Shown: piece after piece, positions 32,270-42,872 of the stretch
How positions within the stretch are numbered: the stretch's first letter is position 1
Layout of the letters: the number at the start of each line of letters is the position of its first letter
Assembly (NCBI RefSeq): GCF_032854445.1
Contig: NC_088298.1
Location: forward strand, 6,497,504-6,561,503
Length of the DNA stretch: 64,000 nt
Direction: 5' to 3'
Origin: Liolophura sinensis
Taxonomy: Eukaryota > Mollusca > Polyplacophora > Chitonida > Chitonidae
The notes under the pieces: generated by a model
Told to the model about the DNA's origin: nothing
The model's database searches: none
Seen by the model: only the letters and a program-made list of their open reading frames with translations
Program-made: the position numbers and the translations under genes

Positions 32270-32960
32270 CATGTGTCTGCGGAGTTCACGCAAATTGAGA
32301 CTTCACAAGGTGGGGGCTCTCGTGGCGAAAAGACGGCATTTTGCGGTTTGGTGCCATCGGCGCCATTAAGTCGACAGGTATTCCTTCGATGAACCACGGT
32401 GAAATCACGCCATTTACTTACGCAAGTTTGTTGGAACCTTAACTTTGTCTCGCCTATAACAGCGTGAACTCGCGAGACCCTTGAAATTCCGATTGGGCTT
32501 AATACACGGTCATATTTGTGGGTGAAGAACTTACTGACTGACAGAGCGGAGCTTTTACCGATAAAAACACTGCACTTTTCCCGGTTTGCTGACAAACCAA
32601 CTGACTTAAAAGAAAAGCCAAGACTACACTAAATATAGACATGCATCGATAAATTATCCGAAACGAAGTTTAACAATCATCATTTGCTATTTTTTTTTTT
32701 TTTTTGTGATATTACATTACCGAGAAATCGCAGTTCAAAATAAATAAAATCACGCAAAATCATAATCGAAAACGCCGCCATGTTATTAGTTTTAGCCAAT
32801 CACGCGCAAGTTATTTCTATAACCCAATGACACGTCTGTTTCCACTTACGTCACCCGAACTCAATTTTGCTTTTTAATCATATAGGCCTATGTGCGTGGG
32901 GTACGAGTGACGTGACATCGTGTTTCTGTTTGCTTTAACATGGCCAACTCATGGCCTCGT
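32270..32960. promoter_or_regulatory. Promoter-like, CpG-containing island
   Basis: In an AT-rich neighbourhood this stretch is relatively rich in CG dinucleotides. Within about 110 bp it carries a YY1-type GCCGCCATGTT (~32775), two CCAAT boxes (AGCCAATCA ~32796 and ACCCAATGA ~32822), a CRE-like TTACGTCAC (~32846), and further along GAGTGACGTGACA (~32907). A minus-strand frame of 108 codons (32269-32595) has no ATG start. An in-frame ATG at 32939 (MANSWPRKEFLNIR) stops at once. It may start a non-coding RNA or an untranslated exon. No gene could be attached to it. Confidence 0.35.
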
Positions 32961-33129
32961 AAAGAATTCCTTAATATACGTTGATTTATAGAGTTACCGA
33001 GCATATCAGAAGTGTCGGTCACCGTTTAGGTTTGTTTCAACTCTCCTTCCTAAATAACTCAGATTATATGAGTTGCTGTCTTTTCTTTTTAAGGCTGCAG
33101 CTGTGGTTTTCCTTGACTCTCATAAAACT

Positions 33130-33197
33130 GACCACCGCCCTATGAGCCAATATTCTCGAGTACACGATCAAAACACCAATCGGATAAATAAATAAAT
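33130..33197 (+). mobile_element. SINE family A tail fragment
   Basis: CCAATATTCTCGAGTACACG and ATCAAAACACCAATCGGATA with AAATAAATAAAT. Only the last ~70 bp remain. Confidence 0.6.
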
Positions 33198-33679
33198 CCT
33201 TTTTGCCCGCTTTTAGGCTTAGAGAAATGATTAGACCATTAATGACCTGACTGAATAAAAACTGCTATAGAAAGATTTTACTTAAATAACGGATCACATG
33301 CATCTAAATCAGCTTATTTACTGATTACTTGTTTTGGTTTTGTTTCTTCGTATTTTTCTTCATTCTGTTTTTTTTTTTTTCCTTTCTTTTTTGACCGGGT
33401 TGGACAATGGAACAAAAAGTCTACTTTATTCATTTCATTCATATTATCTTTGTTGTTGTACGGTTGTTTGAGTTTGGTAGACCCCAAAGGTTTGTTTGTT
33501 TCTTTTAGGTGTTCTCATTGTCATACAGCAAACATACAATGTAGGCTACACTCTATCCTTACTAATACATCTAATGATTTGTGCAATTTTAGGGTGGAAA
33601 AAAAAATAAAAATAACATAATTTTCAGATGAAACAGTGGGAAAAGGCAGCTATACATGTGGTCTTCAATATTTTGGGGG
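33198..33679. other. AT-rich non-coding sequence
   Basis: Contains homopolymer T runs. No gene recognised. Confidence 0.5.
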
Positions 33680-33789
33680 GGGGATTTTTTCACAAAAAGT
33701 ATAATTATATCTTTCAACACTGGAAAAAGCTTCAGGCTGTTTTTAAATAAACACCCTGCAGACCTGGGAAAAGGTTGAAGAATTACAGT
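33680..33789 (+). mobile_element. MITE-like element, 3' half
   Basis: Matches the right half of the 27.3 kb copy (CACAAAAAGTATAATTATAT, ACACCCTGCAGACCTGGG) and ends GGTTGAAGAATTACAG. It is joined directly to the element starting at 33790. Confidence 0.5.
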
Positions 33790-33997
33790 ATGGTGGGTAT
33801 TTGGGACCACCTCTGGGGACACATTGTCTAGACGTAATCAGGTTATAATTGTAGATGTAACACATGTTTAATAAATATATTTGCGCAAGAATTTGGTCTT
33901 TTCATCTAAAAAAAAAATGTGTTCAACCTGGATTTTGATGATGTTTATATTTTTACTATATTCATAAATTCAGATTAAATGCATATGTTTGGAAATT
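33790..33997. repeat. AT-rich dispersed element, second copy
   Basis: Shares TATTTGGGACCACC in direct orientation with ~1310, and about 150 bp (CATGTTTAATAAATATATTT to CATATGTTTGG) with 1416-1555 in inverted orientation. Confidence 0.5.
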
Positions 33998-34276
33998 TTT
34001 TTAAAAATTTAAAACAAATTTAAATTTGAATTGTTTTATTAGACATGCATTACATGCTTATTAATATTTTAGTGTAAAGACAAAATATATCAAGAATGGT
34101 CACAAATACCTACCATATAAAAATATTTTCAAATAAAGACCAAATTTGTAATAAGCTTTCACTCTCTACCATATGATTTTGGCATCATTTTTATGTTTTT
34201 GTTTTGCTGCTTTCACGGGGCACAAACAGACCTGTATTTTCTGAAGTAAAAACTTTAAGTCATTCATGTGTATTAT

Positions 34277-34389
34277 AATTAGATTGTTGTTATAATGATT
34301 ATTGCAACAATTGTAATTAGATTGTTGTTATAATGATTATTGCAAAAATTGTAATTAGATTGTTGTTATAATGATTATTGCAACAATCT
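34277..34389. repeat. 38-bp tandem triplication
   Basis: Three units start at 34277, 34315 and 34353, each AATTAGATTGTTGTTATAAT then GATTATTGCAACAATTGT, with one A/C difference. Confidence 0.93.
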
Positions 34390-34881
34390 GGGATAACCTA
34401 TGCATTAATCTAACAAGCAATTCTGTATAATCCAGTATATGTTCAACAATTGTTTAAATTCTGTCTTATTTTATGTTAATATAATCATCCGTGTTTTGAT
34501 CTAAATTCTTTATATATTATCCAATAATGATTTGTGTTATTTTCTGTACTGTTTGTTTATTTGTGGTTGCGATTTATGGTCATGTTTCCAAGAAAAATTA
34601 GTCAGCTTGCTAATTTGCCTTCTTTTATAATTAAAAGGGCAGACAACAATTTCGTTGAAAATTAATGTGAATGTTGCACCTTACTTCAATAGCTTTATTA
34701 ATGTGGATGAAATCAGTTGAAACATTTTTTAATAAAGCTGTTGAATGAATGGGTAAATAGTTTAAGGGAGAAATACTCCTGGTGGTGGTATGCGGATATA
34801 CATATCAGTTTAGTTAAAAAAATACCTGTGAACAATTCAATTTATATACATGTAGTTCATTTTCTGTCACCATACCTACTT

Positions 34882-34907
34882 GGGAAAGGGGGAGGGTGGG
34901 GGGGGGG
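34882..34907 (+). other. G-quadruplex-type G tract
   Basis: GGGAAAGGGGGAGGGTGGGG continuing with further G: four runs of at least three G with loops of 1-3 bases. Confidence 0.7.
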
Positions 34908-35502
34908 AATCAACCAATTTTTATTTTTGACAACATTCAATTTTCGTGCTTCACGGAAGTTTTTTTTCCCAAAAGATATGTATTAAAGGTACATGTATGT
35001 TAACACAACTTGTGTAGCTATTTTCTTGCACTGTTTGCATTCAGGTCCAAGCTGGACTCACCATTATTCCCCGTTGAGCAAATGTCCAATGCCAGTTATA
35101 AACTTGAGCAGCCATGAAATGGCGTATCGTATTTATTGTGAAATTTGAAAGGTGGAAGTCAAACAGAAACCAAGGACCACGGGTCCAAGGAATCCTGTTT
35201 GTAATGTTTTGTTCTTGCATACTTTTTCTCAAAATGACTTTAGACAAGGGTGCAAACTTTGGATGAAATTAGTGATTTCATAAAAAAAAAAAACATTATG
35301 ATGTCCATTATTCTTGCAGGTATAAAAGATTTATAATTGCTCTAATATCTGTGTTGTCCATTATTGTTATCAGACTGACTTTCTGTCTTTAGTACGTTTA
35401 ATATTGTTACAGGAATTGGTATTAAAATTGTAATATATGACAATGCCAAGAGATTAAAATTTATGTTCAGAAATTATTAATAAATTCCTGCTTGACAAAT
35501 GG

Positions 35503-35504
<2 letters not shown>

Positions 35505-35542
<38 letters not shown>
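35505..35542. repeat. TA dinucleotide microsatellite
   Basis: About 19 TA units. Confidence 0.95.
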
Positions 35543-35545
<3 letters not shown>

Positions 35546-36027
35546 ACGCCAGGCGCAGTTTGTGGCTGTTTCGTAAAGCCCCTGGTATTTGTTTGTCTTT
35601 CTGAAATGGTAACAGAAATATCGATAATATCTTTGTGATTAGTGTAATAAAAAACAAAGAGTTTTATAGAGTGGGGAGAGTGAATCACATGATGTAATTG
35701 TGTGTTTGCATATATTATAATAAAAGTGGGAAATTTCGAAAGTCGTCTTGGTTTTGTCTTCCTTCATTCTTAAACGTGTATTGGCCAATGTTTCCCAGTG
35801 AGACATTTGAACAAAGCTCAATAAAGACGCTAGCTTGAGTTAAATGTAGACTTCAACGTCTTCATTGAGCGTCAGCGTAGATTTAACTCACGATACGAGC
35901 CGAGTTCAGACGTAGAGATGGGAAACATTGGCCAGAACTCCAGATGTTCGTAAAGCAGCGATCAACCGAAATGGACGTTCCTAGTCAATAATTGCAAGGC
36001 TAATTCCCAAATTAGGTGGGGAGGGGG

Positions 36028-36290
36028 GGAGTGGCTCAGTTGGTTAGCGCGCTAGCGAAGCAGAGTGACCCAGGAGCCTCTCACCGATGCGGTCGCTGTG
36101 GGTTCAAGTCCAGCTCATGCTGGCGTCCTCTCCGGCCGTACGTGGGAAGGTCTGTCAGCAACCTGCGAATGGTCGTGCGCTTTGCCCGGTTTCCTTCCAC
36201 CATAATGCTGGTCGCCGTCGTATAAACGAAATATTCTTGAGTAGGGCGTAAAACACCACTGAAATAAATTAGTAAATAAAATGAATCATT
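36028..36290 (+). mobile_element. SINE family A, nearly full length
   Basis: Head GAGTGGCTCAGTTGGTTAGC, box B-like GGGTTCAAGTCC, tail CTTGAGTAGGGCGTAAAACA. The CCGGG hairpin in the core is deleted. Confidence 0.92.
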
Positions 36291-36487
36291 CCTTAGGAGA
36301 TTGTCGGCCTAATACACATAACTGTACACATAACTGTACACGCATTTTTCATATGAAGGGAAGATAATTAATGTAACTTCACGTCATTCTGACAAGCTAC
36401 ACAAACGGGTACAAATTACAGTATATGTACACATACATTGTGACATTGTACTGACATTTGTATTCCACAAATTTGAGAGTAGTCAAT

Positions 36488-36812
36488 TCTGGGTCGGATC
36501 ACACTTAAGACCTTAAAAGAGGTTGAAGCTGCCTCCCTTGGCGTTCTGCATTAAGAGGATGGTGCAACGACTGGTTGACCCGTATCAGTATAATGGCTCG
36601 GATGGGGCGCATCACTTAACTTCGGTAAGTCGTTTCAGTGAAGCAGCACTCGATAAAACAGTGGTGGAAATGCGTCCTGCTACAAGGAGGCACATTACAT
36701 ACACTCAAGGAACTAATTCGCCACATGACTGAAAAACAGTTAACTTCGACGTTAAACCCCAAGCACTCACTCACTCATTCACTCACTTACTCACTCACTC
36801 ACTACTCAAGTG
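36488..36812 (+). mobile_element. SINE family B, plus orientation, 5' truncated
   Basis: Starts GTCGGATCACACTTAAGACC and passes through AGTATAATGGCTCGGATGGG. Ends GACGTTAAACCCCAAGCACT followed by a CACTCACTCA tail of about 45 bp. It is the reverse of the 3.2 and 50.7 kb copies. Confidence 0.8.
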
Positions 36813-37085
36813 TTTTATGAGTCCACATACGCTGCATGAAAAAGTGCGATGTACAAAAGAGGCCATGGACCGCTTTGGCAGGGAGGGGACTTCAAGCTCT
36901 TAAGATCTGAAGGAAGAAAATAATGTGAATCTTGACAAATATTACTTGTCAGCAAGAAAAATGTATATGGGTTTCTTTCTTTCTTTGTTTTTTTTTTTTG
37001 TTTGTTTTTTTTTTTTTTCTTTAGTGGTTTTACCCTGAAAACACCTTTCCTGATGAATGGTTGTATGTATGCTTGGGCTTTAGCG

Positions 37086-37086
<1 letters not shown>

Positions 37087-37126
<40 letters not shown>
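37087..37126. repeat. TA dinucleotide microsatellite
   Basis: About 20 TA units. Confidence 0.95.
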
Positions 37127-37129
<3 letters not shown>

Positions 37130-37164
37130 GCATGTATACATGTTTAATGCGAAGGTTTCTGACG

Positions 37165-37240
37165 TGAACACTTACATCTGTGTTCTTCATCAATGACACA
37201 TCAAGACAGTCAGTGGTCTGGACAGTAAATCTAAGGCGAA
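37165..37240 (+). repeat. Dispersed repeat, copy 1 of 2
   Basis: CATCTGTGTTCTTCATCAAT then GACACATCAAGACAGTCAGT and GGTCTGGACAGTA; also present at 39155-39215 in the same orientation with few changes. Confidence 0.6.
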
Positions 37241-37892
37241 TCCACAATACGACCAAGGCTGGATTCGACCTCGTTAATCTCGAATCATGTAGTGTTGCCT
37301 ACTGTGCGAAAACATGTACAGTTACTTTTATTTGTGTACAGTTACTTTTATTTGTGTGTGGATTTTTTTCTGGTTCGTGACATTCGGACTATGGTTGTTT
37401 ATTTCCGTCTATCGCAATAGTGTATAGACAAACACAGTTACATCTAACGCCCAATGGTCAGTCATCATGTTTGAGAAACTGAACTCCCTTCAGCCCTCCC
37501 CCCCTCCCCCAAAAATTCCCTCGTATACTTACCTATTTTGGGGTGGAGCGGATGGTCGGGTAGAAAACCTCTGCCACATCACGTTTCGTTGCTTACTGGC
37601 AAGGCAAACGAGGGAACAAATTTGTTCAAAGCTCATGTCCCGCTGTTGACCTAAATTTGCAATTCAAAGTGAAAACTGTTATTCCAAATAAAGTAAACAG
37701 ATCGAAAAGCCAAGAGACGTCCGCAACACAACACCAGTTTATTTATAGTTTTGTTGGACAGTTTTTTTCCCTAAAGCTTCAATGGTGTGTATACGCCTAC
37801 ATAAAATTATTTATACCGTCTGAAACTGTGACTTTTGCCCACCACGCTGTCCATTGTGCATTGAAGGTAGCAAATGTAACCTCTTGTATAGC
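37241..37892. other. Non-coding, no gene recognised
   Basis: Contains a short direct repeat GTACAGTTACTTTTATTTGT at 37316 and 37335 and a C-rich stretch at 37482-37510. Confidence 0.5.
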
Positions 37893-38076
37893 ATCGGAAG
37901 CCTCCGTGGCCGAGAGATTATAACGTGTTCGTGTGCTTGGATCATTCATGAGCCTCTCACCAATGCGATCGCCGTGAGTTCAAGAACAGCTCATGTTGGA
38001 TTTCTCTCCAGTCGTACGTGGTGAGGTTTTACAGCAGCCTGCGGATGGTCGCGGGTTTCTATCAGCTTTCTTCCTA

Positions 38077-38133
<57 letters not shown>
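37893..38133 (+). mobile_element. SINE family A head and body ending in a TA microsatellite
   Basis: Head GGAAGCCTCCGTGGCCGAGA, core TGCGGATGGTCGCGGGTTTC. At CTTCCTACCA the SINE is replaced by about 27 TA units (38079-38133), so the 3' end is missing. Confidence 0.85.
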
Positions 38134-38137
<4 letters not shown>

Positions 38138-38283
38138 TTTTTAACAGAGTTCAACGATTGCAGCATACATACAGTACATATACATGGCCCTTTTCATACA
38201 GCGATTTTCAGCTTTACACCTGGAACAGTTTCTGTCACGTGACCTGAGAAATTGCGATTTGATCGCAATTTGCGGCAATGGGA

Positions 38284-38425
38284 TACGTCGCAAGACCATC
38301 CAACCACCCACAGGTTGCTGACAGACCTCACGTAGACCGGGGAGGAAGCCATCGTGAGCTGGACTTCAACTCAAAGCGAGGCTTCTGGCCGCTAACCACC
38401 TCGACCACGACCGCTCACGATGGCT
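38284..38425 (-). mobile_element. SINE family A head fragment
   Basis: GACCATCCAACCACCCACAG, GAGCTGGACTTCAACTCAAA and CTAACCACCTCGACCACGAC are the complement of the 5' half. Confidence 0.75.
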
Positions 38426-39149
38426 CTACAACATAATAACTCTAAAGTTCCCCATCGTTTTGAAAACGAATATAGCACCTCAGCCCGTTGGGCAAGCTTG
38501 GCATGAAAATCGACTGGCTTAGAGATTTCCCGTGAAGGTACCGTTGATTGTATAAGAAAGATGTTTGATGTGATTTTCAAATTTTAACAAATTTTTCTTT
38601 ATTTTTGCCCAGCTTCTGTTTTATGCTTGTTCTGATTTTGGATCATTTTTTTGTCATTCCCATGTCGAAAGACAACTACCGGTGACCTTTTTCTGGTTCT
38701 ATGACCTTTTCGCCACTACATGTGTGAAATGCTGTGAAGCAATGTGGCGCTAAAACTAATTATTCATTCATTCATTCATTCATTCATTTAGAAGAATTGT
38801 ACGGCATGTTCTTGTATTTCAGTTTAGTCACAGCAGCTGTGTGGGATGCCTAGCAACGCATTGGAGATGTCACTTGCAGCCTGATCGCCACCTGTCTACT
38901 TGTGTCCTTCCGCCAAGAATGTCCAACTTTGTTAATTAAAATTCATACTAGCCCAATGTCTAGACAGTTTCCATTATTTTGATACAAAGCACGCACCTGT
39001 ACACCAAAAACGGTTGGCTCGCAGCGAAAAAATTAAGACTTTACACTCTAGAATACACAGAATTAGGCCTAGATTCAGAGTACAGATTCCTGATGGCCTT
39101 GAAATGGACACCTGTCGATGACGTCATGCGCATGCCTGGGAATCCGCAA
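38426..39149. other. Non-coding with ATTC microsatellite
   Basis: A 32-bp ATTC tract at 38758-38789 follows GTGGCGCTAAAACTAATTAT, which looks like the 3' end of a further SINE type. No gene. Confidence 0.5.
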
Positions 39150-39154
39150 CATTC

Positions 39155-39225
39155 GTTCGTCTGTGTTCTTCATCAGTGACACATGAAGACAATCGTGGTC
39201 TGGACAGTATGAACTTGAGACCGCC
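39155..39225 (+). repeat. Dispersed repeat, copy 2 of 2
   Basis: Matches 37165-37240: CGTCTGTGTTCTTCATCAGT, GACACATGAAGACAATCG, GGTCTGGACAGTATGAAC. Confidence 0.6.
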
Positions 39226-40389
39226 AAGTGAAAAGATTATGGTGTTTGTTTACACAAGTTGACTCTCGCTGTCTTGGCTCTTTAATGTCCACAACGCCTA
39301 ATTAACATTTCCCAGAGTCGAGTTAATTTGGAGCAGGGTAAACCTGAAATACGATATGCCCGACTGCAATACCATGACAAATTTCACCCTGCTGTTTGTG
39401 TCGGCCATTTTCTTCCCGTATACATGCTGAACCATTGTGTAACTGTGATTTTGTGTGTTTTATGTTGTTTTTAGGTGTGTATGTTTGACAGAATAAACGT
39501 TTTTGTGAAAACTTGTTCGGATATGTCTGCATCAATACAAGTCAGACGGCATATGGCACAAACATACCCAAAGTTTGCCAATATGACAACGAATGTCATA
39601 ATACATTTTCTAGGGCTTTAAAGTCTCTTGGCTGTGTTGGGAAAGCATACCTACAGTGCCTTTCTTTTGGGGCACCCATAAACCATCCTTTGACAAGTCA
39701 GAAGAAAATCCGTGTTTGGTTTATCGTTCTATATTAATTTTTTTCGGTCCTATTTATTCATTAATATACGATTGCTGTTTATTAACTCTGTAACTAAAGA
39801 GTTTCCAATATAGACACTCCAGGTGGTCAAGTAGGGGTTTATGGTCAGAAGAAACCTCAGAAGTGCCCTTGACGAATCTTTTAACAAGTGAACCGGCTAA
39901 TAAACGCTGAACTCGAGTCAGTGATCTTTCCAGTTTCTTGTATAATATTTTTCATCAAATCTATATACAGTTAAATCTGCGGTAAAATTCACCCGTTGAA
40001 ATCTGAGGCTAGTTAATTTTTTTTAAAAAATATTACGTAATGCGTAAAATTAAGGTTTACGGAATACATTCCTTAGTATATAAATAAGTAGGTATATAAA
40101 CGTATATATTCTTCACAGATTTAGGTCTACCCTCGTGACGAATTACGTGAAAATAGTTTTCTTCTATCTTTATAAGAAGCTTAATTTTGTACCGCTTCGT
40201 ATAGATTGTGCTGTCTACACCGTGGCTTACAAACAAGGATATTTCACGGGGTAGATTTTCTCGGTGTCACAGCCAAGCTTTATTTGTCCGAGAAGAAGAT
40301 GATAAGCTGAGAATGCTATCACAGTGCAAGGGTCGGGAAGTGTCTGTAGGTAGTTAAATAAGCTCATTAAAGTCGGTAAGATTAAAAAG
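39226..40389. other. Intergenic, no supported feature
   Basis: Unique sequence upstream of the second gene. No frame reads as a protein. Confidence 0.5.
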
Positions 40390-41278
40390 CGTGATTTTAA
40401 TGAGATGGCGCGCGCTGTGCGGCGTACATGCAATGCATTTATGTGGACGTTGACCCGTAGTTTGCTTCAGCGGACTGGAGCTCGTAGATTGTTTCTCTGC
40501 GTCCTCTAATTCACAACTATGATGTAAGAGCGTCTAACTACGACTACAGGCAAAGTTTAACTCGCCTCTGTTGTTGTTATAAAGCCGAACCACACCGTCC
40601 AACCACGGACTAGCAAGTCATCCTGAGCCCTATAGGTACTGTAGTAACTTGAGACGGCAACGGTGTCCTAGCTATCCGCTGTCCCCCTTTAGCTCCATCC
40701 CGCGGTTACTTGAAACGTCTTGCTGTGACAGAGACGTGCTGGCACGACGCATTTGGGACGGTGGAGACGCCGGGGAAACAACTGACTGTGTGTATGGATG
40801 TGTGTGTGTGACGGAACGAAACTATTCACTTAACAAGTGTTGTACAGTCGCGGAGAGAGGCATAACATCGCTGACGGCGTAACCCCCTTGGGCTGTCAGC
40901 CACCGTGACTTACAGTACTATACACGGCTGTTTTGTTTGCCCTATAGCTTGAGCTTGTATATGGCCAAATCGCCGGCTATAGGTGGCGCTGTGCCCTTAT
41001 GCACTGGTATATGGAAGGTGGCAGCTAACAAATTGTGCCTGTAACAGAAAAAAAACCCACAGTCACCTTTGGTGTGTTTTTTTCTAGTGGAGTTTTACTA
41101 GCCAATATTTTTTTTTTTATTGCAAAGCTGGATGGAGTGATTTTCCAACCCTGACGCGTCACGTGCAGTTCTGGTGGTGTGTTCGAGTCGATTTATGCCG
41201 GGAATATTTCAATTAATTAATATCGACTGTTTACTTATATAAACAAATATACATATATATGTATACATTCTGGGCAGA
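40390..41278 (+). promoter_or_regulatory. CG-rich upstream region of the signal-peptide gene
   Basis: CG dinucleotides are frequent from GATGGCGCGCGCTGTGCGGC (about 40402) to about 40900, unlike the flanks. A TTATATAAAC element sits at 41235-41244, about 40 bp before the ATG, which would leave a very short leader. A 77-codon frame (40649-40882) lacks an ATG and is not protein-like. The precise start site cannot be assigned. Confidence 0.35.
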
Positions 41279-41381
41279 ATGGCTAGCAGTGACAAGCGTT
41301 ACCGCATCATCCTCGGCCTTTTGGGACTTATCACTGTTGTGACACTTTCTACCCTATGCTCATCTGCATCGGCCAAGCAAG
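41279..41381 (+). CDS. First coding exon of an unidentified secreted or membrane protein
   Basis: From the ATG at 41279 the exon reads MASSDKRYRIILGLLGLITV then VTLSTLCSSASAKQ, and stops at CAAG|GTAAGT, a consensus donor in phase 1. A basic n-region (DKRYR), a 17-residue hydrophobic core (IILGLLGLITVVTLSTL) and a small-residue end (SSASA) make a good signal peptide, with probable cleavage after ASA. A signal-anchor is the alternative. A phase-1 junction after the leader is common in extracellular proteins. The mature protein cannot be identified from this exon. Confidence 0.6.
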
Positions 41382-41605
41382 GTAAGTGCTTTGAATTAAG
41401 TTGTTGTGCTCAGCTGACATAAATTTGATATTTCCAGCGTGCGTGACTGCATGCTTGCGTGTTTGAATTGATGGATTGGGGGTGACCAGAACTTTCCCAT
41501 CCGTTCAAATTAAAGTCATTTGTTTAAAAAGGAAATGTGATACGCTAATAAATGCCCGCGCCGTTGGTATAAAGGCGAGGAATGTTTTGCAGGCTGAATT
41601 GATTG

Positions 41606-42525
41606 CCGTGTAATAAGGTAGCCTGTGACGAAATGAACAACTTTATAATAAGGTAGCCTGTGACGAAATGAACAACTTTATAATAAGGTAGCCTGTGACG
41701 AAAGGAACAACTTTATAATAAGGTAGCCTGTGACGAATAGAACAACCTTATATTAAGGTAGCCTTTGACTAATAGAACAACCTTACATTAAGGTCGTCTT
41801 TGACTATTAGAACAACCTTACATTAAGGTAGTATTTGACTAATATTTATTTATTTATTTATTTGATTGTGTTTTACGCCATACTCAAGAATATTTCACTT
41901 ATACGACGGCGGCCAGCATTATGGTGGGTGGAAACCGGGCACAGCCCGAGGGAAACCCGCGACCATCCGCAGGCTGCTGGCAGACCTTCCCACTTACGGC
42001 CGGAGAGGAAGCCAGCATAAGCTGGACTTGAACTCACAGCGACCGGTCTTTGACTAATAGAACAACCTTACACTAAGGTAGTATTTGACTAATAGAACAA
42101 CCTTACATTAAGGTAGTATTTGACTAATAGAACAACCTTATATTAAGGTAGCCTGAGACCAATAGAACAAGCTTATGATAAGGTAGCCTGAGACTAATAG
42201 AACAAGCTTATGATAAGGTAGTCTGAGACTAATAGAACAAGCTTATGATAAGGTAGCCTGTGACTAACAGAACAAGCTTATGATAAAGTAGCCTGAGACT
42301 AATAGAACAAGCTTATGATAAGGTAGCCTGTGACTAATAGAACTACCTTATGATAAGGTAGCCTGAAACTAATAGAACAAGCTTATGATAAGGTAGCCTG
42401 AGACTAATAGGACAAGCTTATGATAAGGTAGCCTGAGACTAACAGAACAAGCTTATGATAAGGTAGCCTGTGACTAATAGAACTACCTTATAATAAGGTA
42501 GCCTGTGACTAATAGAACAAATAAT
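41606..42525. repeat. 35-bp minisatellite array interrupted by a SINE
   Basis: About 20 units of 35 bp (GGTAGCCTGTGACTAATAGA, ACAAGCTTATGATAA). The unit junction is palindromic: ACCTTATATTAAGGT or CTACCTTATAATAAGGTAG. Sequence types change along the array (ACTTTATAATAAGG left, CTTACATTAAGG middle, GCTTATGATAAGG right). A family A SINE lies inside at 41841-42046. In the proposed gene model this array is in intron 1. Confidence 0.95.
41841..42046 (-). mobile_element. SINE family A inserted in the 35-bp array
   Basis: Tail complement TTTATTTATTTATTTGATTG, core GACCATCCGCAGGCTGCTGG, ends at GAACTCACAGCGACCGG without the tRNA-like head. TTTGACTAAT is found on both sides, which fits either a target duplication or simply two array units. 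Confidence 0.9.
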
Positions 42526-42657
42526 AAAGTACATCATCCGTTTGTTTAGCACTGTACAGAATTTTATAATGTTTAATTTCAATATTAAACTAGATCAAAG
42601 GCGACTAGAAGGGTGCAGACCTCTACTACAGATATATGAATGGACACATTCTTCCAG

Positions 42658-42872
42658 TATCGATCAAGGGACAATTCGCTGCACGTCTGTCCTATCTGTC
42701 AGTTCCTGATTACGCATCGAGGCGCATATTTAATAAATGGACTCATATAAATCTAGAAAATATATGCACAGAAATCCAACCACAAAACAACATAAACTTT
42801 TCTGTAGAGTTGCTCATAGAAAAAAAACAGGGGGTGGCGATTCAGCTGTTCTCGTTTCCAGCAGAAGAATTG
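42658..42872 (+). CDS. Candidate second exon of the signal-peptide gene
   Basis: After CTTCCAG, two bases complete a codon opened by the phase-1 donor at 41381, and 71 codons stay open: SIKGQFAARLSYLSVPDYAS, then RRIFNKWTHINLENICTEIQ and further to LFSFPAEEL, followed by GTAAAT. The composition is protein-like and the stretch is unique in the window. Against it: the polypyrimidine tract is weak, the donor is not ideal, and I recognise no domain. Treat as a hypothesis. Confidence 0.3.

Larger units (their letters stand above)
33998..36027. other. AT-rich spacer
   Basis: No coding sequence recognised. It contains a three-copy 38-bp repeat, a G-rich tract and a TA microsatellite, listed separately. 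At 35815-35905 GACGCTAGCTTGAGTTAAAT and GAGCGTCAGCGTAGATTTAA form a loose inverted pair. Confidence 0.5.

Noticed and set aside
32269-32595. 108-codon minus-strand frame in the promoter-like island
   Set aside because: No ATG start, no recognisable domain, and no downstream exon on the minus strand.
40649-40882. 77-codon frame in the CG-rich region before the signal-peptide gene
   Set aside because: It begins without ATG and the translation is not protein-like; more likely promoter or untranslated leader.
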